The translations under genes were made by a program, and so were the position numbers. From positions 1-26,624 of the forward strand of contig NMUJ01000018.1 of NCBI GenBank assembly GCA_002256535.1: 26,624 bases of DNA. Reading direction: 5' to 3'. This stretch comes from Caldifarciminota bacterium 4484_18. GTDB taxonomy: Bacteria > Hydrothermota > UBA3073 > NMUJ01. Of this stretch, positions 1 to 6,524 are shown piece after piece. Under the pieces are notes generated by a model. That model was not told where the DNA came from and ran no database searches. It saw nothing but the letters and a program-made list of their open reading frames with translations. Every line of letters starts with the position of its first letter. Positions within the stretch are counted from its first letter, which is position 1.

Positions 1-240
1 TTGGAGAATATCAAACCCAAAACTGACACCAACGTTGTGGTCGGCGATTGGGTAGGTATCGACTCCTCTGATAATATCATCTATGCAGAAGATGGCATAA
101 TTGCAACAATAGGGGTGGATAACCTGATTATTGTCAAAAGTGGCAACCGCGTGCTTGTAGCCCATAAGGATAAGGATCAAGAGATAAAAGAGCTTATCGC
201 CTTACTGGCAAAAAAGAAGCGGTATAGCCAATACCTCTGA
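1..240 (+). CDS. manC: Mannose-1-phosphate guanylyltransferase, C-terminal fragment (cut by window start)
   Basis: Only the last 79 or so residues are inside the window, so the TTG at base 1 is an internal Leu codon and not a start. The fragment carries the hallmark C-terminal stretch of GDP-mannose pyrophosphorylases: a GDWVGIDS-type turn, then IATIGVDNLIIV, then VLVAHKDKDQEIKEL. In the family this is the region after the nucleotidyltransferase domain that reads 'IATIGLEDLVVV ... VLVCPKDRAQDVKKLV'. The enzyme makes GDP-mannose from mannose-1-phosphate and GTP in the cytosol for glycan synthesis. Its stop codon overlaps the next start by one base (TGATG), suggesting translational coupling to the GTPase gene. 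The identification rests on this tail alone. Confidence 0.8.
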   Translation: MENIKPKTDTNVVVGDWVGIDSSDNIIYAEDGIIATIGVDNLIIVKSGNRVLVAHKDKDQEIKELIALLAKKKRYSQYL

Positions 241-1103
241 TGCCGGCCAACTTACCACCACAATACTTTGCTGCTGAGAAGCGTTACCGTGAAGCAAAGA
301 CACCCGAGGATAAGATCAAAGCACTTGAGGAGATGCTCGCTATAATGCCGAAACACAAAGGTACAGACAAACTACAAGCCGCCCTAAGGGCAAAAATTGC
401 CAAATTCCGTCGTATCATCATACTCGTTGGTGCACCCAATTCCGGCAAATCGCTCCTCATGAGGCGGCTCACCAACACCGACACTAAAGTAGCCCCATAT
501 CCCTTTACTACTACAGGGCCGGTAGTTGGTATGATGGAGTTCGAGGATATCAAGATACAGTTGGTAGATCTACCACCACTCACCAAATCACCGATACCAG
601 GGCTGTTCGGTATCATACATGATAGTGATGCATTATTGTGGATACATGATGTGACAGATCCCAACCCCATACGTATAGAAACGGAAAAGCAGCAGCTACT
701 GGCACGCAAACCCCCAGCTAAGATATTGGCAGTTATCAACAAGATCGATTTAGTGAACCCACCATCCCTCGATAGATGGCGCTCTCTCTTGCACGATTTT
801 AAGCTACACTTCATATCTGCAGAAACCCTACAAGGGTTGGAGGAGCTACGTCGTATGATATTCGACATCCTGAATGTTATAAGAGTTTACACCAAAGCAC
901 CCGGCAAACCCATAGAGTACAGTGACCCATTGATTTTACCAAAATGTAGCACATTATTGGATGCAGCCGAAGAGATACATAAAGATTTCGCCCATAAGCT
1001 CAAATATGCACGCCTATGGCGTGGCACCTCCATAAAGGGGCTTAGGGTTGAAAAGAACTATAAACTTGAGGATCGTGACGTAGTGGAATTTCACATTAAA
1101 TAG
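240..1103 (+). CDS. DRG/Obg-type GTPase with C-terminal TGS domain
   Basis: A 287-residue P-loop GTPase of the Obg/DRG superfamily. An N-terminal helical part (residues 1-55, containing MPKHKGTDKL) precedes the G domain. G1 is GAPNSGKS (64-71), the switch I threonines sit at 90-92, G3 is DLPP (110-113) and G4 is NKID (167-170). Residues about 214-287 form a TGS domain (IRVYTKAPGKP ... LRVEKNYKLEDRDVVEFHI). The order HTH-like N-terminus, G domain, TGS matches the DRG branch found in archaea and some deep bacterial lineages. These proteins act around ribosomes or RNA, but the exact role in bacteria is not settled. G3 ends in Pro where the consensus is DxPG. The gene overlaps the manC end by one base. 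It looks intact. Confidence 0.85.
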   Translation: MPANLPPQYFAAEKRYREAKTPEDKIKALEEMLAIMPKHKGTDKLQAALRAKIAKFRRIIILVGAPNSGKSLLMRRLTNTDTKVAPYPFTTTGPVVGMMEFEDIKIQLVDLPPLTKSPIPGLFGIIHDSDALLWIHDVTDPNPIRIETEKQQLLARKPPAKILAVINKIDLVNPPSLDRWRSLLHDFKLHFISAETLQGLEELRRMIFDILNVIRVYTKAPGKPIEYSDPLILPKCSTLLDAAEEIHKDFAHKLKYARLWRGTSIKGLRVEKNYKLEDRDVVEFHIK

Positions 1104-1127
1104 CGAGCATTTTGCCTGCATAAAAGG

Positions 1128-1157
1128 TTGACAATTTGTGGATAACTTTTATTTAAA
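1128..1157 (+). promoter_or_regulatory. Candidate sigma-70 promoter for speD operon
   Basis: A perfect TTGACA (1128-1133) lies in the 138-base gap after the GTPase gene. It is followed at 18 bases by TTTAAA (1152-1157; at 17 bases the hexamer is ATTTAA) in an A/T-rich stretch. Transcription would start near 1164 and leave an untranslated leader of roughly 78 bases before the speD ATG. The -10 match is only moderate. Confidence 0.4.
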
Positions 1158-1180
1158 TAATTCGTGCAATTGGAGGGTAT

Positions 1181-1206
1181 TTGACACGCGAGGGGTCGAA
1201 TGTCAA
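1181..1206 (+). promoter_or_regulatory. Inverted repeat / hairpin in the speD leader
   Basis: TTGACA at 1181-1186 is the exact reverse complement of TGTCAA at 1201-1206. Inside it, CGA (1189-1191) and TCG (1196-1198) can pair around a GGGG loop, giving a 6+3 bp stem with a 2x2 internal mismatch. A T-rich stretch (1210-1219) follows. It lies between the candidate promoter and the Shine-Dalgarno of speD, so it could be an attenuator-like RNA hairpin or a DNA operator. No known riboswitch is recognised. Confidence 0.4.
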
Positions 1207-1241
1207 CGGTTTTATTTTCAGCCAAAAAGGAGGTGCCAAAG

Positions 1242-1568
1242 ATGAAGCGAGCCTTGGGTACCCACATATTGCTGGAGTTTTGGGGGTGTGATCCATTCGT
1301 ACTCACCAATAGTACACGGATAAAGGAGGCACTCGACACAGCTGCACGTGCAAGTAACGCAAAAGTGGTCACCGATTTCTACCACCAGTTCCACCCCTAC
1401 GGCGTATCGGGTATAATTATCATCGAGGAGTCACACTTCAGTATCCACACATGGCCCGAGCATGGTTATGCTGCTATCGATCTCTTAGGAGGTTCATGGA
1501 AGACGACTCTAACAGTCTCTGGTACGAGGAACGCTTTACGGAAAGTTTACGTTACATGTGTAGGGTAG
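1242..1568 (+). pseudogene. speD: S-adenosylmethionine decarboxylase proenzyme, C-terminus lost
   Basis: Prokaryotic AdoMetDC supplies decarboxylated SAM for spermidine synthesis. I place the start at ATG 1242 rather than 1200: a strong AAGGAGG ends at 1233, 8 bases upstream, and MKRALGTHILLEFWGC aligns with family N-termini. The self-cleavage motif ESHFSIHTWPE is present, with the pyruvoyl-forming Ser at residue 64 and the catalytic His at 69. Alignment stops after GYAAIDLL. The family continues with 'FTCG', whose Cys is the proton donor (Cys83 in Thermotoga maritima), then about 45 more residues. Here the frame reads GGSWKTTL and runs out of frame through the start of speE to a stop at 1568. 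The enzyme as written lacks the catalytic Cys and most of the alpha chain. Family length is about 120-130 residues; only about 82 of the 108 here are genuine. Confidence 0.85.
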
Positions 1569-2128
1569 ATACATACATTTTTTCACATAAAAGCAGATGG
1601 CAAAAAATTGAAATCTTACATACAAAAGTTTGGGGCAAAGTACTTTTCCTTGATGGTAAAATACAATCCGCACAAATTGACGAGTTCATATTCCATGAAG
1701 CTCTCGTCCATACACCAATGTTTGTACATCCAGCACCACACAAGGTGCTGGTAATAGGTGGTGGCGAAGGTGCCGACCTACGTGAAATCCTACGCCATAA
1801 CACTGTTGATAAAGTTGTAATGGTAGACATAGACGATGAACTTGTATATGCATGCAAGAGGTATTTACCCGAATGGTCATGTGGTGCATTCGACGACCCA
1901 CGTGTCGAACTCCACATAGATGACGGTAGGGAATGGCTCACCCGTTGCAAGGACAAATTCGACGTTGTTATAGTCGATCTCACAGAGCCGCTCGAGGGTG
2001 GGCCATCACTTAAACTTTTCACACGCGAATTTTATGAATTGGTCAAATCCTCCCTAACCCCTGAGGGTGTAGCTGGGCGTACATATATACGTTTCAGATG
2101 CCGTGGGGGTTCAACCTCGCAACCCTAA
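1496..2128 (+). pseudogene. speE: Spermidine/aminopropyl synthase, N-terminal two thirds
   Basis: This is the polyamine aminopropyltransferase that joins the aminopropyl group of decarboxylated SAM to putrescine. I take ATG 1496 as the start (MEDDSNSLWYEE); AGGAGG at 1487-1492 lies only 3 bases upstream, an unusually short spacing. Visible motifs are LFLDGKIQSAQIDEFIFHE (substrate pocket), VLVIGGGEGADLREIL (SAM-binding Gly loop), VDIDDELVYACKRYLP, and the active-site region DDGREWL followed by VVIVDLTEP. Homology ends at LTPEGV near base 2070, after which the frame gives a non-homologous tail to the stop at 2128. The matching C-terminus continues in another frame (next entry), with about 45 expected residues absent at the joint. 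Confidence 0.85.
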
Positions 2129-2316
2129 CCCTTGATCCGCTTGTGGATACCACCACCTTAGAGGAACGTCAAACCGCACGCCAGGTTACTGGTTTACGAT
2201 ATTACTCACCGCACTTACACAGAGCTATGTTCACATTACCTGTTTACCTTCAAAAGGCGCTCACCGAAGACGGTTATGTTATAGAAGATAACACACCATA
2301 TGTATGGGAGGCATAA
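2080..2316 (+). pseudogene. speE: Spermidine/aminopropyl synthase, C-terminal part in shifted frame
   Basis: This is the continuation of speE in the +1 frame. It reads YIYTFQMPWGFNLATLTLDP, then TGLRYYSPHLHRAMFTLP and ends NTPYVWEA. These are standard C-terminal blocks of the SpeE family ('PSF..PWGF..AS', 'TGLRYYxPxxHxAxFxLP'). The ATG at 2098 is a Met codon inside the block and not a real start. The frame is open from about 2068. The segment between 'PGGV' and the 'Y.....F..PWGF' block is missing, so rejoining the frames alone would not restore a normal enzyme. The TAA stop overlaps the ATG of the next gene (TAATG). Confidence 0.8.
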
Positions 2317-3641
2317 TGGGCCGTAAACGTGTCATCATCATGGGAGCTGCAGGTAGGGATTTTCACAATTTCAATCTACTCTTCCGTGATAATACCACCT
2401 ACGAGGTGGTTGCATTTACTGCTGCCCAGATACCGAATATCGAAAATAGAATTTATCCACCCGAATTAGCCGGTAAGCTTTACCCAAATGGTATCCCCAT
2501 CTATCCAGAAGCTGAAATACCCACACTCATAAAGAAGTATAACGTAGATATCGTCGTCTTCTCCTACAGCGACGTATCGCACCAATACGTAATGGAACGT
2601 GCCTCTAAGGTGTTATCTGCAGGCGCTAACTTCATGCTTTTAGGGCCACAGGATACTATGCTGAAGTCACATCTACCTGTAATCTCCATAACCGCCACCC
2701 GCACAGGGTCGGGTAAGAGCCAAACCACACGCAAGGTTGCCAATCTACTAAAATCGCATGGCAAAAACGTAGTCATCGTACGCCACCCCATGCCCTACGG
2801 TGACCTACGTAAGCAGATTACACAGAGGTTTGCATCCCTCGACGATCTCGATCGCCACAACTGTACCATAGAGGAACGTGAGGAATACGAACCCCACATC
2901 AACAACGGTATCGTAGTGTATGCAGGTATCGATTATGGACAAATCTTACACGAAGCCGAATCCGAAGCCGACATCATAATATGGGATGGCGGTAACAATG
3001 ACTTACCGTTCTTCAAACCAGACCTATCAATCGTAGTAACTGACCCACATCGCCCCGGTAACGAAATCTCTTACTATCCCGGGCTTGTTAACCTACTCCT
3101 TGCGGATGTGGTGATAGTCAATAAGATCGACTCCGCCAGATGGTCAGACATCCAAACCGTACTCAAAAATATTAAAAAATACAACCCCCGTGCCACAGTA
3201 ATAGAGGCAGCCTCCCCGATATTCGTTGAGCACCCCGATCGCATAAAGGATAAAGCTGTGTTAGTAGTAGAAGATGGCCCCACACTCACACACGGTGAAA
3301 TGCCCTATGGAGCAGGTGTCATAGCCGCACAGAAGTATGGTGCCAGAGAGATAATCGATCCACGTCCATACGCAAAGGGTAGCATCAAACAAACATTCGC
3401 TAAATACACACATATTGGATCATTACTACCAGCCATGGGTTATAGCGAGACGCAGATAAAAGAGCTTGCCGCCACTATAAACAGCATCCCTTACGAAACA
3501 TTAATAATAGCCACCCCCATAGACTTGCGACGGTTGATCTCCATCGATAAACCCAGCTGTCGTGTGAAGTACGAACTTGAAGAGATAGGCTATCCGAAGC
3601 TTGACGACGTATTACGTCCATTTTATGCTCAACCTGGGTAA
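2316..3641 (+). CDS. cpgS: Cyclic 2,3-diphosphoglycerate synthetase-like P-loop protein
   Basis: A 441-residue protein of the cyclic 2,3-diphosphoglycerate synthetase family. In thermophilic methanogens this ATP-using enzyme closes 2,3-DPG into the cyclic compound that stabilises proteins. Residues 1-120 form a Rossmann-like domain (MGRKRVIIMGAAGRDFHNFN). The P-loop ATRTGSGKSQTTRKV lies at about 127-141. NKID near residue 270 and DGGNNDLPFF near 225 are typical of the family. I choose ATG 2316 over ATG 2304 because GGGAGG at 2305-2310 is well placed and the stop of speE overlaps it (TAATG). The gene appears intact. Bacterial homologues are common in uncultured thermophiles, but their product is rarely tested. 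Neighbouring polyamine genes fit a role in heat or ionic protection (inference). Confidence 0.8.
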   Translation: MGRKRVIIMGAAGRDFHNFNLLFRDNTTYEVVAFTAAQIPNIENRIYPPELAGKLYPNGIPIYPEAEIPTLIKKYNVDIVVFSYSDVSHQYVMERASKVLSAGANFMLLGPQDTMLKSHLPVISITATRTGSGKSQTTRKVANLLKSHGKNVVIVRHPMPYGDLRKQITQRFASLDDLDRHNCTIEEREEYEPHINNGIVVYAGIDYGQILHEAESEADIIIWDGGNNDLPFFKPDLSIVVTDPHRPGNEISYYPGLVNLLLADVVIVNKIDSARWSDIQTVLKNIKKYNPRATVIEAASPIFVEHPDRIKDKAVLVVEDGPTLTHGEMPYGAGVIAAQKYGAREIIDPRPYAKGSIKQTFAKYTHIGSLLPAMGYSETQIKELAATINSIPYETLIIATPIDLRRLISIDKPSCRVKYELEEIGYPKLDDVLRPFYAQPG

Positions 3642-4266
3642 AGCTGTAGAAATACAGAACCGCCTGCGTACCAGGGTAATCTTACAGCCACCTGATGCAC
3701 CTGTAAACCTGATCGGCGCATGTGACGTAAGCTTCAAATCCCATTATGGGGTAGCTGTTTGTGCCACATTCAATCTACACGATCTTATGCTGGTTGAAAC
3801 CTCTCATCACATCATGCCAACACATATACCGTATGTGCCGGGGTTGCTCAGCTTTCGTGAGTTACCCTTCATCATACGTGCATTACTGAAGTTACAAAGG
3901 ATGCCCAACCTTCTGTTGGTAGATGGTCATGGTATCGCACACCCCAGAAGGTTTGGACTCGCTTCACATGTAGGTGTTGTGTTGAATATATCCACTATAG
4001 GGTGTGCAAAGTCCTGTCTTATAGGTGAGTATAAACCACCCCACCTCACCCGTGGTGCTTATAGCTGGCTATATGATGATGGTGAAAAGATCGGCCTCGT
4101 CATCCGTACAGCTACTAATGTTAACCCCATATTTGTATCACCTGGCCATAGAATTGACTTCACCACCGCATATAAGTTTATCTTACGTACAACCAAACAC
4201 CGCATACCGGAGCCTCTCCGCTATGTGGATATAGCCAGCAGAAATATAGCTACAAAATCAATTTGA
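3625..4266 (+). CDS. nfi: Endonuclease V (deoxyinosine 3' endonuclease)
   Basis: A 213-residue endonuclease V, which nicks DNA one nucleotide 3' to deoxyinosine during repair of deaminated adenine. Counting from ATG 3625, the metal-binding acidic residues are D34 (GACDVSF), E79 (SFREL) and D100 (LLVDGHG). Other family blocks are PYVPGLLSFRE, GHGIAHPRRFGLASHVGV, IGCAKS and VSPGHRID. The start overlaps the upstream gene by 17 bases; the TTG at 3601 would add residues with no family match. The length is close to E. coli Nfi (about 223). The last 9 bases overlap the 3' end of the convergent plsY gene. It is intact. Confidence 0.9.
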   Translation: MLNLGKAVEIQNRLRTRVILQPPDAPVNLIGACDVSFKSHYGVAVCATFNLHDLMLVETSHHIMPTHIPYVPGLLSFRELPFIIRALLKLQRMPNLLLVDGHGIAHPRRFGLASHVGVVLNISTIGCAKSCLIGEYKPPHLTRGAYSWLYDDGEKIGLVIRTATNVNPIFVSPGHRIDFTTAYKFILRTTKHRIPEPLRYVDIASRNIATKSI

Positions 4267-4866
4267 TCTACGCCCTATCTTGGGTTCCTCACCTTTAACC
4301 AATCGCTTGATGTTCGGTATATGCCTACATATAACAAACACTGCACCAAATACTGCCAATACCAGCACCGACGTAAGTTCACGCTGCATCAGGAACAGAA
4401 CTATCGGCATACTCACAGCAGCTATCATCGATGCCACCGATACTATACGTACAGCGGCTAATACGACCACCCATACACCAAACGCAATCCCTGCAGCTAT
4501 CGGGGCTAACGGTATAAATACACCTAATCCAGTCGCCACCCCTCTACCACCACGCAACCTCAGGTATATAGGGAAAGCATGCCCCATCATCGCACCTGCA
4601 CCTGCACAACATGCTATTATTGGTTCGTTCGTCCATCTTAACATCAACCACACCGGTAACCCACCCTTTATTACATCTAACAGAAAAGCCATCACGCCCC
4701 ACCTGAAACCTGCCACCCGCATAACGTTTGTCGCACCTATATTACCGCTACCATATTTGCGTACATCAACCTTTTTGATAGCGTACACGAGTATAAACCC
4801 AAACGGTATACCACCTATGAAATAACCCAACAAGAACGGTGCTACCACAAATTTTAAGGCTTCCAT
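4258..4866 (-). CDS. plsY: Acyl-phosphate:glycerol-3-phosphate acyltransferase (first copy)
   Basis: A 202-residue membrane acyltransferase that makes lysophosphatidic acid from acyl-phosphate and glycerol-3-phosphate at the inner membrane. The three PlsY signature loops are present: GSGNIGATN (39-47), GHAFPI (95-100) and GGRGVATGLG (106-115), set among five hydrophobic segments. AAAGGAGG lies just before the ATG and inside the end of the upstream C25 gene, which it overlaps by 13 bases, so it is the last gene of the long minus-strand operon. A second plsY-like gene begins the same operon. It is intact. Confidence 0.92.
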   Translation of the reverse strand: MEALKFVVAPFLLGYFIGGIPFGFILVYAIKKVDVRKYGSGNIGATNVMRVAGFRWGVMAFLLDVIKGGLPVWLMLRWTNEPIIACCAGAGAMMGHAFPIYLRLRGGRGVATGLGVFIPLAPIAAGIAFGVWVVVLAAVRIVSVASMIAAVSMPIVLFLMQRELTSVLVLAVFGAVFVICRHIPNIKRLVKGEEPKIGRRSN

Positions 4867-6524
4867 TTACCTCCTTTTTCATAGATCATAAGCTCTAACC
4901 TCTTATAGCCACGTTTGGCGGGTTTGGCAACTCCAAATCTATACTCATCCCGTACCTCGGTATCTATATATGAATTGCCATCCCTTATAACCACTCGATA
5001 GGGGAAACCATGTGATTGCCACGTAAGGGTGACAACCGAATCCCCTGTATTCACATTAACATATAGTGGATACACTACTGGGACGGTTTCAACATTTACT
5101 ATCGCATATTTATCAGACACAAACCCCACATCCAGTATCGGTACAAACATATATACATAATCGATGGAGGTATCAGGTTCGGGTGGCTTAGGATACGACT
5201 CACCATCCACCACCATGTATAATGCACTATCTACCATATCACCAACCCTGACATAGAACTGTAGTGCTGGGCTAACCTCAAACCTATCCTTCCCAGTAGC
5301 GTGTTTAGGGTATATCCTTAACAATGGAAACCCATACGCATAATACCCCACCGCATATGCCTTTACCCAATACGCGATGTATGGTTGCATGATAGTCCTA
5401 ATATGGTAAGCTCCATTGTAAAATTCCCATAGGATAGGTTCGATCCATCCCATATCCTTAGCTTCCTGCAGTGTAGCATAGCGTAATGGTTGCCCCCATA
5501 CACGCCAGATAACTTTCACGGTTTGCCAATCCACCGGCCATTCGTATGGGTTACCGATGAGGTTCCACCCATTCACCAGATTAACCGTATATGGTACATC
5601 TCTTACGGTATGCCCCTTTATAACGACATCTACGGTATCCTTGATGAGATACCCACGCCCTGGCTCTACCCTATCGGTTGGCTTGAACCCATCCGCCTCC
5701 CATTTGTATAACCTTAAGTTATACGTATCGAGTTGCGCAGGTTCCGGATAGATTGGTAATGATATCAACCTATATCCCTGCGAAGTTATCTCCACCTTAT
5801 GTGGCACTCGTATAAGCAGTGGCGGTAATCTCTCAGCTATCTCAACATGTTCGGTCCAACTCGTCTCCGGCCCACATATCGCAGCTACTGGGTGGTTGGT
5901 TGTCACATCTATGAAATAGACAGTTGCCTGCACCCCATTATCCCACCCGCCTTCCACCACCCTACCCCTACCCCAGGGTCTCTCCAATGTTACAAATGGA
6001 TCACCGAACATACTCAACCCCCATATCAACGTCGGTATTGTTATATCTGTCCACCTATGGTGTAAAGCTTTAGGGTTGACCACCTCCACCTTATAAGCCC
6101 AGTAAGATTGACCAAACGTATATCCTTTGGCCATACCCCTGTACATGAGGTCATGTTCATCAGTCCCCACACTTCTTGTTGCTGCAAGTACAGCCACCGT
6201 CATGGGGTTACCAAACATGTACGCGGCTGGTAGATAATACTCGTTACCAGTTTCGGTGAAATCACCCGCATGACATCCCCATATAAATAATATCAGCGGT
6301 CCATACGGTAGTTCAGCTATCTTCCATGTGTAAACTTCACGGTATGGTCCCTTATCGTATTGGTGGAACAACGCACACGCATGTGTCCATATTTCGACGA
6401 TATCCCATCCCTTACGTAACATATCAAGATAATGTGCACCATAACCCAACCAGAACCTGTTACCATAGGATTCGACATTTATCGAGGTACCCGTCACCAC
6501 TTGTATCATAGAACTCACCCTCAA
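4854..6524 (-). pseudogene. C25 (gingipain-like) secreted peptidase, C-terminal part in shifted frame
   Basis: This is the downstream piece of the secreted protease whose N-terminal part lies in the next entry. The open frame begins at 6524 with a TTG, but meaningful sequence starts near 6475 (VESYGNRFWLGYGAHYLDML). The segment IWTHACALFHQY carries a His (residue 48 of this frame), and LILFIWGCHAGDF carries a Cys (84), matching the order and spacing of the C25 His-Cys dyad ('HGS' then 'SCxTGxF'). GLSMFGDPFVTL is the usual end of the catalytic domain. Beyond it lies a beta-rich tail with a GWNLIGNPY motif common in secreted proteins of FCB-type bacteria. The middle of the catalytic domain is missing at the joint. 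The gene ends by overlapping plsY by 13 bases. Confidence 0.65.

Noticed and set aside
284..868. Minus-strand open frame (194 codons) opposite the TGS GTPase
   Set aside because: Antisense shadow of a gene with clear G motifs; Ser-rich with no recognisable domain.
1181..1186. Second TTGACA upstream of speD as a promoter
   Set aside because: No -10-like hexamer at 15-19 bases; it is better explained as one arm of the hairpin.
1200..1241. ATG 1200 as the speD start, and ATG 2304 as the cpgS start
   Set aside because: In each case a strong Shine-Dalgarno lies between the first and the chosen ATG, and family homology begins at the chosen one.
1552..2022. Minus-strand open frames opposite speE
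   Set aside because: Shadow of the conserved SpeE reading frame.
2040..2110. Programmed frameshift or ribosomal bypass in speE (and likewise aroB, C25)
   Set aside because: The missing codons are absent from the DNA, so no recoding event could restore the normal protein; no slippery heptamer or take-off/landing pair was seen.
4280..4825. Plus-strand open frame (181 codons) opposite plsY
   Set aside because: It mirrors the codons of a well-conserved PlsY; the predicted protein is low-complexity Thr/Ile/Pro-rich.
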